Shown: piece after piece, positions 43,054 through 52,004 of the stretch | How the letters are laid out: each line of letters begins with the position of its first letter | How positions within the stretch are numbered: position 1 is the first letter of the stretch | NCBI RefSeq assembly: GCF_000732605.1 | Contig: NZ_JPME01000003.1 | Span: forward strand, 62,151-126,150 | From: Lacrimispora celerecrescens | Lineage (GTDB): Bacteria > Bacillota > Clostridia > Lachnospirales > Lachnospiraceae | DNA: 64,000 bases | Direction: 5' to 3' | The notes under the pieces: generated by a model | The model's database searches: none | Told to the model about the DNA's origin: nothing | What the model saw: only the letters and a program-made list of their open reading frames with translations | Position numbers and translations under genes: made by a program

Positions 43054-43968
43054 ATGAAACTGGGATTTGTCAGTGCGATTCTGGGAGAATGGACTTTTGA
43101 GGAAATGATCGATACGGCGGCGGCCATGGGCTTCCAGTGTGTGGAAGTGGCTTGCTGGCCAAAGGGAAGGGCGGAGCGCAGATATGCAGGTGTCAGCCAC
43201 ATTGATGTGGCTGATTTAACAAAAGAGAAGGCGGAGTACATAAGAAATTACTGCAAAGAACGGAATGTGGATATTTCCGCCCTTGCATTTTACCCCAATG
43301 TAATGGAAGAGGATGAGGAAAAAAGGCAGGCCAATATTTCCCATCTTATGAAGGTGATCGATGCCAGCGCTGTCCTGGGTGTTCATCTGGTAACCACGTT
43401 TATCGGCAGGGACCAGACAAAGACCGTGGAAGAGAACTTAGAGCTGGTAAAAGAAATCTGGCCGCCCATTCTAGCCCATGCAGAGGAAAAAAAAGTGCGG
43501 ATCGCCATTGAGAACTGTCCCATGCTGTTTGGCAGGGAGCAGTGGCCTGGCGGGCAGAACTTAATGACATCACCGGCGAACTGGGAAAAGATATTTGAAA
43601 TCCTGCCCAATGATAATCTTGGGATCAATTATGATCCTTCCCATTTTGTCTGGCAGATGATGGATTATATTAAGCCTCTTTACCAGTTCCGGAATAAGAT
43701 TTTTCACGTCCATTATAAGGACATTAAATTGTATGAGGATGAGTTAAAAAAGGTGGGGACTATGGCATATCCTCTGGATTATATGTCGCCAAAGCTTCCC
43801 GGTCTTGGAGATGTGAACTGGGGAAAATATGTCAGCGCATTAACGGATATCGGTTACGACGGGTTCACCTGTATCGAAGTGGAAGACAGGGCGTTTGAGG
43901 GCACCAGAGATAAGATCCTGGACAGTCTGAAACTGTCTAAGAAATATATGGACCAGTTTATCATTTAG
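43054..43968 (+). CDS. Sugar phosphate isomerase/epimerase (AP endonuclease 2-like TIM barrel)
   Basis: A 304-residue member of the xylose isomerase-like TIM-barrel family, including IolE, IolH, IolI and tagatose/psicose epimerases. Likely metal ligands are the Glu in RIAIENCP, the Asp-His in INYDPSHFVWQ, the His in VHYKDIKL and the Glu in TCIEVEDRAFEG near the end. Start chosen at 43054, two bases after the oxidoreductase stop, with GGGGGAAAGG upstream. The pairing with a Gfo/Idh/MocA enzyme and CUT2 importer suggests an inositol-like or rare-sugar route (oxidation followed by isomerisation). The exact substrate is unknown. Confidence 0.88.
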   Translation: MKLGFVSAILGEWTFEEMIDTAAAMGFQCVEVACWPKGRAERRYAGVSHIDVADLTKEKAEYIRNYCKERNVDISALAFYPNVMEEDEEKRQANISHLMKVIDASAVLGVHLVTTFIGRDQTKTVEENLELVKEIWPPILAHAEEKKVRIAIENCPMLFGREQWPGGQNLMTSPANWEKIFEILPNDNLGINYDPSHFVWQMMDYIKPLYQFRNKIFHVHYKDIKLYEDELKKVGTMAYPLDYMSPKLPGLGDVNWGKYVSALTDIGYDGFTCIEVEDRAFEGTRDKILDSLKLSKKYMDQFII

Positions 43969-44026
43969 GTTAAGGCAGCAAAAATGCTTTGATAGAGAAG
44001 GAAAATGTAGAAGGAGGATCAGTAAT

Positions 44027-45151
44027 ATGAAAAAAGCAGCAGCAATTATTTTGGCAGCGTTGGTGGCGGTAACGGGAACTGCATGTTCCCAGGTAAAACC
44101 GGCAGACACCACAACAGCGGCAGCAAAGGCGGAGTCAACATCGGCTGAAACGGTAAAAGAGACAGAGGCCGTGAAAGAAGGTACACATATTTATGTCCTG
44201 ACCGTACCGGAAGATCATGGCTGGACCGGTTCTGTAGCTACCTTTGCGAAAGAGAAGATCCAGGAGGTAAATGAAAAAGGTACTTATACTGCGGAGCTGA
44301 TTACCTCTGCCAATGCGGCGGAACAGATCCGGAACATTGAGGATATCGTTTCCAAAGGAGAAAAGAATATTGCAATGGTCATCCAGCCCATTGATGATAC
44401 GGTGCAGTCTGCCATTCAGGGTGTGATCGACGCAGGAATTCCTTATGTGGCATTTGACCGGATCATTGACGGCGTGTCCGGTAAGGCTGTGTCCAATGTA
44501 AAAGGCGATAATTCCGGCATCGGCGCAGGTGCTGCTGCTTATTTCGTATCCCTGGGACTTACACCGGGAGAGTCGATCTATGTTTATGAAGGCGACACAT
44601 CTTCCGTAACCACGCTGCGGGATGAGGGCTTTACCAAATACTTAACAGGGGAACTGGAATTTGGCGGAGAAGTCATTGCGGCGGATAAGAAATGGAGCCA
44701 GGATGACTTAAAGTCCATTACATATTCCGGAGCAATGAACTGGAGCCGTTCCGATACGAAGACATCCTTTGAATCCTTACTGGGAGACAGCAAAAATGCC
44801 CAGATCAAATGGTTTTATGCAGAAGATGATGAGCTGGCCATGGGAATCTTAGAGGCCCTTTCCGGAGGCGGAATTGATGAGGCAACCAAGGATACCTTCC
44901 TTTCCGGCAAACCGGTCATCACCGGATGCGGCGGCCTTGATGAACTGTATGAAGTACTTCGGGGAAAAACCTATGAGGATATCGCATCAAAATGCGGAGG
45001 CATCATGTCAGTAACCTACAGCCCGTCCATGATTCAGACAGCCATTGAAGACATGGTGGATTATCTGGATGGAAAACAGGTGACCCAGGATCATGTGATT
45101 GCCTGCGAAAATGTAACATCAGAAAATGTAAATGAGTACCCATCCTTCTAG
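44027..45151 (+). CDS. CUT2 sugar ABC transporter binding lipoprotein
   Basis: A 374-residue type I periplasmic-binding-protein-like lipoprotein (RbsB/XylF/ChvE class). The lipobox is TGTAC with Cys20, followed by a Thr/Ala/Glu linker, then two Rossmann-like lobes. They contain IYVLTVPEDHGWTGSVATFAK, DIVSKGEKNIAMVIQPIDD and AGIPYVAFDRIIDG. The residue pattern at the cleft (Asp in FDR, Trp in NWSRSD) fits a monosaccharide or polyol ligand. AAGGAGG precedes the ATG. Third gene of the operon, followed by a terminator-like hairpin and then the ATPase and permease. Confidence 0.92.
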   Translation: MKKAAAIILAALVAVTGTACSQVKPADTTTAAAKAESTSAETVKETEAVKEGTHIYVLTVPEDHGWTGSVATFAKEKIQEVNEKGTYTAELITSANAAEQIRNIEDIVSKGEKNIAMVIQPIDDTVQSAIQGVIDAGIPYVAFDRIIDGVSGKAVSNVKGDNSGIGAGAAAYFVSLGLTPGESIYVYEGDTSSVTTLRDEGFTKYLTGELEFGGEVIAADKKWSQDDLKSITYSGAMNWSRSDTKTSFESLLGDSKNAQIKWFYAEDDELAMGILEALSGGGIDEATKDTFLSGKPVITGCGGLDELYEVLRGKTYEDIASKCGGIMSVTYSPSMIQTAIEDMVDYLDGKQVTQDHVIACENVTSENVNEYPSF

Positions 45152-45170
45152 AAATATTGGTCTGAGGGAC

Positions 45171-45208
45171 AAAAGGGGCCGTTCGTCGCTTTCGGAACGG
45201 CCCCTTTT
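45171..45208 (+). other. Terminator-like hairpin between binding protein and ATPase genes
   Basis: A 14-bp perfect stem AAAAGGGGCCGTTC (45171-45184) pairs with 45195-45208, ending in TTTT. It could terminate part of the transcripts, leaving more mRNA for the binding protein than for ATPase and permease. Confidence 0.65.
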
Positions 45209-45228
45209 ACAAAACCGGAGGTTGAGAG

Positions 45229-46728
45229 ATGAGTTTATTGGAAATGAATGGGATCAGCAAGGCATTTAACGGAGTCCAGGTATTAAAGGGAGTCCGTTTA
45301 AATGTCGAACAGGGGGAGGTCCATGCCCTGCTTGGAGAAAACGGAGCAGGGAAGTCAACCCTGATGAACGTGCTGACAGGAGTGTTTCCCAAAGACAGCG
45401 GGACCATTGCATTTGACGGAAAAGAGATCGATACCATCACCATCAGACAATCGGAGGAACTGGGAATTGCCTTTGTCCATCAGGAACTAAATCTGTTTAA
45501 TGACTTAAAGGTCTATGAAAATATTTTTTTGGGGAAAGAGTACCAAAACAAGCTTGGAAAGCTGAACAAACGAAAGATGATGGAAGAAACGGAACGGTTA
45601 TTCCATGAGCTTGGGGTTGACATAAATCCTAGTGAGCTGGTGGCGAATTTAAAGACCAGCCAGAAACAGATGCTGGAGATCGCAAAGGCGCTGTTCTTTA
45701 AGGCAAAGCTGTTGATCTTAGATGAGCCTACCACTTCCCTAAATAACGAAGAAGTAAAGCATTTGTTCAGCATTGTCAATCATTTAAAAAAGACGGGAAC
45801 CTCATTTATCTTTATATCCCATAAAATGCCGGAGATTTTTGAACTGGCTGACCGGTATACTGTATTCCGTAATGGGGAATTCATAGGAGACGGTGCCATT
45901 GGGGATACGACTCCGGAAGAAGTAACAGGGCTCATGGTAGGAGAGAATTATTCTGCCGGAGAGGTTTATGAAAAGAGAAAACCCGGTGAAGTGATTCTGG
46001 AGCTTCATGATTTTTCAGGTCCTGGATTTAAAGAAGTGTCCCTGCAGGTCAAAAAGGGCCAGATTATCGGACTGACCGGACTTCAAGGCTCCGGAAGCAG
46101 CGAGCTGATGCAGTGTATGTTCGGGGTTACTGAGGCGATATCAGGAGAAATGAAGATCAGGGGAAAAAGGGTGCCCTCCCATTCGATCCATAAAGCCATG
46201 GAAGCAAAAATCGCCATGCTTGCTTCCAACCGGAAAGAAAATTCTGTTATCCCGGACATGAGTCTGCTGGAAAACATGTATCTGGCAGAGCATACCTTAT
46301 CGGCACGCAGGCCTCATATCCAAAAACGGAAGGAAGAGGAGCGGTTTGAAGCGTTTAAGACCCTGTTAAATATCAAGGCCAGAAGCAGTTCCGATTCCAT
46401 TCTATCCTTAAGCGGCGGAAACCAGCAAAAGGTATTTATTGCCCGATGGCTGAATACGGATGCGGATATTCTGCTGTTTGATAATCCTACTCAAGGCATT
46501 GACGTAGGAGCCAAGGCAGAGATTTATAAGCTGATACTGGAAATGGCAAAAAAGGGAAAGACCATTCTCATCAATACCCTGGAAATCCCGGAAATCCAAA
46601 AGGTAGCTGATTTCTGTGCTGTTTTTTACAACGGAAGAATGATAAAAATTCTGGAGCATGATGAGATCAATGATACTACGGTCATGCTGTATTCAACAAA
46701 TGCCGTGAACCAGGAAATAGGAGGATAA
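45229..46728 (+). CDS. CUT2 sugar ABC transporter ATP-binding protein (RbsA/MglA/XylG type)
   Basis: A 499-residue protein with two fused ABC domains. The first has Walker A GENGAGKST (Lys42), signature-like NLKTSQKQMLEIAKA and Walker B LLILDEPTTSL. The second has the degenerate Walker A GLQGSGSSEL near residue 283-292, where the Lys is missing, LSGGNQQKVFIARWL, and Walker B with LLFDNPTQGID where Asp/Asn replace the catalytic Asp-Glu pair. A catalytically weak second domain is the rule in this family. AACCGGAGG precedes the ATG. It energises the adjacent permease. Confidence 0.95.
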   Translation: MSLLEMNGISKAFNGVQVLKGVRLNVEQGEVHALLGENGAGKSTLMNVLTGVFPKDSGTIAFDGKEIDTITIRQSEELGIAFVHQELNLFNDLKVYENIFLGKEYQNKLGKLNKRKMMEETERLFHELGVDINPSELVANLKTSQKQMLEIAKALFFKAKLLILDEPTTSLNNEEVKHLFSIVNHLKKTGTSFIFISHKMPEIFELADRYTVFRNGEFIGDGAIGDTTPEEVTGLMVGENYSAGEVYEKRKPGEVILELHDFSGPGFKEVSLQVKKGQIIGLTGLQGSGSSELMQCMFGVTEAISGEMKIRGKRVPSHSIHKAMEAKIAMLASNRKENSVIPDMSLLENMYLAEHTLSARRPHIQKRKEEERFEAFKTLLNIKARSSSDSILSLSGGNQQKVFIARWLNTDADILLFDNPTQGIDVGAKAEIYKLILEMAKKGKTILINTLEIPEIQKVADFCAVFYNGRMIKILEHDEINDTTVMLYSTNAVNQEIGG

Positions 46729-46732
46729 AGAA

Positions 46733-47767
46733 ATGAAGGCAGGAGAAAAGAAAAACGGAATATCCTTTGGGGTTCTGTCCAAATGGTGCGGGGAATTCAG
46801 TTTTATTATCGTATTTGTGCTGATCTTTTTGGTATATGCCCTCACCAGCAACGGGCTGACCTGGAGCGGCACCATGAATATTTTCCGCCATTCGGCAGTG
46901 GTGGGAATCATCGGTCTGGGAATGGGGCTGGTATGTATGACCGGGGAAATTGATTTATCGGTAGGTTCCATGCTAGCCTTAAACAGCGGGCTGTCGGTCA
47001 TTATGTTTAATATCACAGATCATATTTTGATGACATTATTGTTTGCCCTTTTGTTCGGTGCTGCCTGTGGTCTGATCAACGGCCTGCTGGTGGGTTACAT
47101 AAAAATGCCGGCCTTTATTGTTACATTAGCGACCATGCTGATCTTCCGTTCCTTTGCCCAATATATCTGCCAGCATATCGATAAGGCTCTGGCAGGAGGC
47201 GGAAGCAGCGTGTACCGGATGATCAAGGAGCTGTCCTCTTATCAGCCGTTTTACGGTCTTGGAAACGGAAAAGTTCTTACCGTTCCCATTGTGGGACTGA
47301 TCCTGATTTTAATGACGGCATTATTTGTTTACATAACGACCAGCACTAAGTACGGAAAAAAGGTTTATGCAGTGGGGAGCAATGCGAAGGGTGCACAGAT
47401 GGCGGGAATCAATGTGAGTCTTATGAAGGTTTCCGTATTTGTTCTTGCGGGAATCCTGACAGGGCTCGCCTCCTTTTTATGGGTGGCCATGAATGCCTCC
47501 TCTGATCCGGCCACTACTGGAAGCAGCTATGAAATGTATGCCATTGCGGCAGTCGTATTAGGCGGCATCAGTATGTCAGGAGGAAAGGGCAAATGCCTGG
47601 GAATCTTATTTGGAGCTATGTCCTATACCATCATTGACAAGATTATTGTTGCACTGAAGATGGATTCTCTCATCAATGATGCAATCAAGGGAATCATCCT
47701 GATTCTGGTGATCGTGGTTCAGATCATAGGACCGAGGATTAAGGAAAGGCTGACAAGACATAATTAA
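46733..47767 (+). CDS. CUT2 sugar ABC transporter permease (RbsC/XylH type)
   Basis: A 344-residue polytopic permease with about eight to ten helices. Family signatures are VCMTGEIDLSVGSMLAL near residue 63-80, GLINGLLVGYIKMPAFIVTLATM near 105 and VYAVGSNAKGAQMAGINV near 212 (the cytoplasmic loop contacting the ATPase). It starts four bases after the ATPase stop with AGGAGG upstream, and a strong terminator ends the operon. Confidence 0.94.
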   Translation: MKAGEKKNGISFGVLSKWCGEFSFIIVFVLIFLVYALTSNGLTWSGTMNIFRHSAVVGIIGLGMGLVCMTGEIDLSVGSMLALNSGLSVIMFNITDHILMTLLFALLFGAACGLINGLLVGYIKMPAFIVTLATMLIFRSFAQYICQHIDKALAGGGSSVYRMIKELSSYQPFYGLGNGKVLTVPIVGLILILMTALFVYITTSTKYGKKVYAVGSNAKGAQMAGINVSLMKVSVFVLAGILTGLASFLWVAMNASSDPATTGSSYEMYAIAAVVLGGISMSGGKGKCLGILFGAMSYTIIDKIIVALKMDSLINDAIKGIILILVIVVQIIGPRIKERLTRHN

Positions 47768-47783
47768 ATAATACATGCAAAGG

Positions 47784-47843
47784 AAGGGAATTTGTTGATC
47801 GTACCAGTGGGGATGCTGGTATCATCAACAAATTCCCTTTTTC
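47784..47843 (+). terminator. Terminator of the third sugar operon
   Basis: A long stem AAGGGAATTTGTTGAT (47784-47799) pairs with about 47824-47839 above an inner TACCAG/CTGGTA hairpin and runs into TTTTT. Confidence 0.9.
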
Positions 47844-47897
47844 CCCCGGTACTTCATACGGGAAATGGTATCCTAATGAAGGAAATAAGCACATACA

Positions 47898-47926
47898 TTT
47901 ACTTTTCCAGGCGGTTTTAGTATAAT
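47898..47926 (+). promoter_or_regulatory. Promoter of glf (TTTACT class)
   Basis: TTTACT (47898-47903) and consensus TATAAT (47921-47926) are separated by 17 bp; TTTT follows the -35. The same layout recurs at three other polysaccharide genes. Confidence 0.65.
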
Positions 47927-47961
47927 GTAGACAGTTTATAAACGAGACAGGAGAAGTAACT

Positions 47962-49062
47962 ATGAAAAAGTATGATTATGTGCTGGTAGGCGGCGGCCTT
48001 TATTCCGGTGTTTTCGCATACCTGGCAAAGCAAAAAGGGAAAAAGTGCCTTGTGGTAGAGAAACGGGAACACATGGGCGGCAACATTTACTGCGAGGAAA
48101 CGGAAGGAATTCACGTACACCGTTATGGAGCCCATATTTTTCATACCAGCAACAAGAGGGTCTGGCAGTTTGTCAATGAATTGGCAGAGTTTAACCGATA
48201 TACCAACAGCCCGGTGGCAAATTTCAAAGGCGAGATGTACAACATGCCTTTTAATATGAACACCTTCAGCAGGATGTGGGGAATATCTACCCCTGCAGAG
48301 GCAAAGGCAAAGATCGACGAGCAGAAGGCATCTATAATCGGGGAACCCCAGAACTTAGAGGAGCAGGCCATCAGCCTTGTGGGCAGGGATATTTATGAAA
48401 AACTGGTGAAAGGTTATACAGAGAAACAGTGGGGCAGAGACTGCAAGGAGCTTCCTGCCTTTATTATCAAACGTCTTCCCGTTCGTTTTACCTATGACAA
48501 CAATTATTTCAATGATTTATACCAGGGAATTCCCATAGGCGGATACAATGTGATCATTGAAAAGCTGTTTGAGGGCTGCGACATAGAAATGGGTGTGGAT
48601 TATCTGGAGAACAAGGAATATTATGACGGTCTGGGAGAACGGGTGATTTATACCGGAACCATTGATGCTTATTACGGATACCAGTTCGGAAAGCTGGAAT
48701 ACAGGAGCTTACGGTTTGATACTCAGGTGGTGGATACGGACAACTATCAGGGAGTGGCTGTAGTCAACTACACAGACCGGGAAACTCCTTATACCAGGAT
48801 CATTGAGCACAAACATTTTGAATTCGGCACACAGCCTAAGTCTGTTATCACCAAAGAGTATTCCGTGGACTGGAGCGAGGGCATGGAGCCTTATTATCCG
48901 GTAAATGACGGAAAGAATCAGGAATTGTTCCAAAGATATGCTGCTCTGGCTGAAAAAGAAGATCAGGTGATTTTCGGCGGACGGTTAGGGGAATATAAAT
49001 ATTATGATATGGACAAGGTCATTGAATCGGCCATGAACCGGGCGGAAAAGGAATTGAGCTAA
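47962..49062 (+). CDS. glf: UDP-galactopyranose mutase
   Basis: FAD enzyme that converts UDP-galactopyranose to UDP-galactofuranose, the donor for galactofuranose-containing cell-surface glycans. The 366-residue protein has the N-terminal nucleotide motif VLVGGGLYSGVFAYLA, the Glu/Arg segment VVEKREHMGGN, the active-site loop HRYGAHIFHTSNKRVW near residue 54-69, KGYTEKQWGRD near 150 and the C-terminal FGGRLGEYKYYDMD. An AGGAGAAG site precedes the ATG. It has its own promoter at the start of the polysaccharide region and implies galactofuranose in the product. Confidence 0.95.
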   Translation: MKKYDYVLVGGGLYSGVFAYLAKQKGKKCLVVEKREHMGGNIYCEETEGIHVHRYGAHIFHTSNKRVWQFVNELAEFNRYTNSPVANFKGEMYNMPFNMNTFSRMWGISTPAEAKAKIDEQKASIIGEPQNLEEQAISLVGRDIYEKLVKGYTEKQWGRDCKELPAFIIKRLPVRFTYDNNYFNDLYQGIPIGGYNVIIEKLFEGCDIEMGVDYLENKEYYDGLGERVIYTGTIDAYYGYQFGKLEYRSLRFDTQVVDTDNYQGVAVVNYTDRETPYTRIIEHKHFEFGTQPKSVITKEYSVDWSEGMEPYYPVNDGKNQELFQRYAALAEKEDQVIFGGRLGEYKYYDMDKVIESAMNRAEKELS

Positions 49063-49083
49063 TCCTGCATACAGGCATAGCTG

Positions 49084-49112
49084 TTTACTTTTTATGACAG
49101 ATATAGTACAAT
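49084..49112 (+). promoter_or_regulatory. Promoter of the GT8 operon (TTTACT class)
   Basis: TTTACT (49084-49089) and TACAAT (49107-49112) are separated by 17 bp, with TTTT after the -35 and ATATAG before the -10. Confidence 0.65.
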
Positions 49113-49171
49113 ACTACGGAACCAGGGCTGGATTTTCCATGCCCTGAAACGTACGTAAACGGGAGGAATCT

Positions 49172-50149
49172 ATGAACGTTGTATACGCTTCCAACGATAA
49201 TTATGCCAGACATCTGGCCGTATCCCTTTATTCCCTTTTGGATCATAACAGGGACATGGGTGACATCCATATCTATGTTTTGTCCATGAGCCTGTCCGAA
49301 GAGACGAAAGAACGGCTTAAGACCGTGGCAGATGGGTTTGGTCGTGAACTGACGGTCGTGGAGCTGGGTGACTTAAAGGAGCGCTTTTCCTATGAAGTTG
49401 ATACGGGTGGCTTTGACTTAAGTATTATGGCCCGCCTGTTTATGGGAGAGGTTCTCCCGGAGGAAACAGACCGGGTACTGTATTTAGACTGCGATACGGT
49501 AGTGCTGTCTTCCTTAAAGAGACTGTGGGAAAAAGATCTTGGGACCTTCCTTTTAGGAGCTGTCATGGAACCTACCATATACCCTTCTATTAAAGAAGAA
49601 ATCGGTCTTTTGCCCGAGGCGCCTTATTTTAATTCCGGTGTACTCCTCATTGATATGATCCGTTGGAGAGAGGAAAATGCCCAGAAACAGCTTTTGGATT
49701 TTTACTGTTCCATGGGCGGAAAGCTGTTTGCAGGAGATCAGGATACCATTAACGGGGCGTTAAAGGGTAGGATTAAACCCTTATCTCCCCGATATAACTT
49801 TTTTACCAATTACCGATATTTCCGGTACAGCCATCTGGTAAGGCTGTCACCTGTTTACGGAAAGCTTGGGAAAAAAGGGTTTCAAGATGCAAAAAAACAC
49901 CCTGCGATCCTCCATTTTATGGGAGATGAGAGACCCTGGAAAGAGGGGAATTTAAACCATTACCGCAGGGCTTATGACCATTATCTATCTCTTACACCAT
50001 GGGCAGGAGCGCCCAAGGAAAAGGGGACCCGGCTTTATATGGCAGCTTATCATCTGATGGATTACGCTACCTTTTTATGCCCTGCCGTGAGAGATTTTGT
50101 AAGCTCCAGATTTGGGATGCAGGTAATCAATTCCAGGAAAGGTTCTTAA
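49172..50149 (+). CDS. Family 8 glycosyltransferase
   Basis: A 325-residue retaining GT8 transferase (LgtC-like). It starts MNVVYASNDNYARHLAVSLYSL, has the metal-binding DxD at Asp106-Cys-Asp108 in YLDCDTVV, and the acceptor-side YFNSGVLLIDM and GDQDTIN motifs, with HFMGDERPW near residue 250. It probably adds a galactosyl or glucosyl unit to a surface polysaccharide. It is the first gene of a five-gene operon (two GT2, DegT aminotransferase, ATP-grasp) with very tight spacing and a GGGAGG ribosome site. Confidence 0.9.
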   Translation: MNVVYASNDNYARHLAVSLYSLLDHNRDMGDIHIYVLSMSLSEETKERLKTVADGFGRELTVVELGDLKERFSYEVDTGGFDLSIMARLFMGEVLPEETDRVLYLDCDTVVLSSLKRLWEKDLGTFLLGAVMEPTIYPSIKEEIGLLPEAPYFNSGVLLIDMIRWREENAQKQLLDFYCSMGGKLFAGDQDTINGALKGRIKPLSPRYNFFTNYRYFRYSHLVRLSPVYGKLGKKGFQDAKKHPAILHFMGDERPWKEGNLNHYRRAYDHYLSLTPWAGAPKEKGTRLYMAAYHLMDYATFLCPAVRDFVSSRFGMQVINSRKGS

Positions 50150-51043
50150 ATGGAAACAGATATGAACATTAGCTGTATCATTCTCAATTATAATGACCCG
50201 GAAACCACCATTAGCCTGGTAAACTCCATAGTAAATTATGAAATCTTAGATACCATTGTGATCGTGGATAACTGCTCCACCGATGATTCCGTCTCAAGAC
50301 TTCAGGCACTTGCTGGCGGAAAGGTCCATGTTATCTCCACGGAAAAGAACGGCGGATACGGTTATGGCAATAATCATGGGATCCGTTATGCACATGGGAT
50401 ACTTCACGCTTCCCATGTGCTTATAGCAAATCCTGATGTTAAGGTTACAGAGGAATGTATACAGGCCATGAAAGATTCCTTTTTAAAGATAAGCCGGCTG
50501 GGGATCGCGGCGGCAGTCACCAGGGATGGAACAGGAGAGGTGACACTGTCAAGCTGGCGCCTTAATGGTCTTTTGGGTGATCTTCTGGATACCGGTCTTA
50601 TTACCAGGCGTATTTTTGCCCACTGGCTTAATGACCGGCCGGAACTTAAGGCGGATTCTGAAAAAGAGCGGTACGTTTATGTAGATGCTGTGCTTGGCTC
50701 CCTTTTTATGGCAGATATGAATGCTCTGATGGAATGCGGTCTTTATGATGAAGAGGTCTTTCTTTATTATGAAGAAAAGATACTCGGATTTCAGATGAAG
50801 AAAAAAGGATACGGGACGATACTTCTTCTAAACCAGTCTTATATACACCTTCATTCTGTTTCCATAAATAAGAATGTGAAATCTATTTTAAAGAAGCAGG
50901 CGATTCTTCATAAGAGCAAGCTTCACTATTATAAAAACTATCTGGGAATCAACCGGTTCCAGGAATGTCTGGTAAGGGCGTTCCTGGCGTTTCTCATGGC
51001 TGAAATCTGGTTTTTGACAGAGATCGTGGGATTGTCCTGGTAG
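50150..51043 (+). CDS. Family 2 glycosyltransferase, rhamnosyltransferase-like
   Basis: A 297-residue inverting GT-A transferase. The fold start is ISCIILNYNDPETTISLV, with VIVDNCSTDDS near residue 39. NGGYGYGNNHGIRYA near 64 resembles RfbF/WbbL-type rhamnosyltransferases, NPDVKV is the metal-site segment, and YYEEKILGFQMKKKGY lies near 205. The ATG directly follows the GT8 stop, with AGGAAAGG seven bases before it; a second ATG at 50162 is possible. The C-terminal helix may be membrane-associated (FLAFLMAEIWFLTEIVG). Confidence 0.88.
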   Translation: METDMNISCIILNYNDPETTISLVNSIVNYEILDTIVIVDNCSTDDSVSRLQALAGGKVHVISTEKNGGYGYGNNHGIRYAHGILHASHVLIANPDVKVTEECIQAMKDSFLKISRLGIAAAVTRDGTGEVTLSSWRLNGLLGDLLDTGLITRRIFAHWLNDRPELKADSEKERYVYVDAVLGSLFMADMNALMECGLYDEEVFLYYEEKILGFQMKKKGYGTILLLNQSYIHLHSVSINKNVKSILKKQAILHKSKLHYYKNYLGINRFQECLVRAFLAFLMAEIWFLTEIVGLSW

Positions 51044-51062
51044 ATTGGAAAGGGGAAAGCAT

Positions 51063-51983
51063 ATGGTTTCGGTACTGCTTGCATCCTATAACGGAGAAAA
51101 ATATATACGGGATCAGCTGGATTCCATTTTAAACCAGACGTTTTCCGATCTGTCCATCGTGATTTCCGACGATCTTTCCGCAGACGGTACCCCTGCAATT
51201 ATCCGGGAATATGAAGAACAATATCCGGGCCGGGTGAGGAGTCTTAGGAACAGCGAAAGATCCGGCAGTGCCCAGAATAATTTCTTCCGCCTGCTTAAGT
51301 CGGAAGCTGATGATTATATTATGCTGTGTGACCAGGATGATGTATGGCTGCCGGATAAGGTTGAAGTCACCTTAAGGGAAATGAAGAAGCTGGAAGCGGA
51401 ATGGGGAGAAGCGGTTCCCCTTCTGGTCCATGGCGACTTATCGGTCACCGATAAGGAGGGCGGCATTCTTCAAAAATCCATGGCGGAATACCAGAAAATT
51501 GCAGTTCATGATAACCGGTTCAGCCATTATCTGGTTGAGAATAATATCACCGGGAACACAGTCATGATCAACAGGGCTTTATTGGGGTTCCTTGCTGATG
51601 TTCCAAAGGAATGCGTTATGCATGACTGGTGGCTTGGGCTTCTGGCAAGCTGTTTTGGAAGGATATCCTATATTGACCGTCCCCTGGTCCTATACCGGCA
51701 GCACGGTGAAAACCAGATGGGATCCAAAAGCGGCAAGGAGCAGTATGCGGAACGGATCAGGAATCAGGATGCGGTCCGGGAAAATTACAGGAAAATGTTT
51801 GCGCAGGCACAGATGTTTTTAAAACTCTATGGAAATGAGATGTCCTTGGAGCAGAGAGAGGTCTTGGAGCATTTTATCAAACTGCCCGAAAAAAACAGGG
51901 CAGAAAAGATTTATACGATCTGGAAATACAAATTAATGAAAAGCACCCTTATACGGACGCTGGGCCAGATGCTTTCTATCTGA
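51063..51983 (+). CDS. Family 2 glycosyltransferase
   Basis: A 306-residue GT2 transferase with VSVLLASYNGEKYIRDQLDSIL at the start, VISDDLSADGT near residue 39 and the metal-binding CDQDDVWLPDK near 90. MHDWWLGLLAS near 187 contains the catalytic ED-like acidic position, and the end contains RQHGENQMG. This subtype often adds rhamnose or related sugars to O-antigen-like chains. The upstream TTG at 51045 is less likely than the ATG at 51063, seven bases behind AAAGGGG. Third gene of the GT8 operon. Confidence 0.9.
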   Translation: MVSVLLASYNGEKYIRDQLDSILNQTFSDLSIVISDDLSADGTPAIIREYEEQYPGRVRSLRNSERSGSAQNNFFRLLKSEADDYIMLCDQDDVWLPDKVEVTLREMKKLEAEWGEAVPLLVHGDLSVTDKEGGILQKSMAEYQKIAVHDNRFSHYLVENNITGNTVMINRALLGFLADVPKECVMHDWWLGLLASCFGRISYIDRPLVLYRQHGENQMGSKSGKEQYAERIRNQDAVRENYRKMFAQAQMFLKLYGNEMSLEQREVLEHFIKLPEKNRAEKIYTIWKYKLMKSTLIRTLGQMLSI

Positions 51984-52004
51984 CCGGAAAATGGAGAATA
52001 ACGC

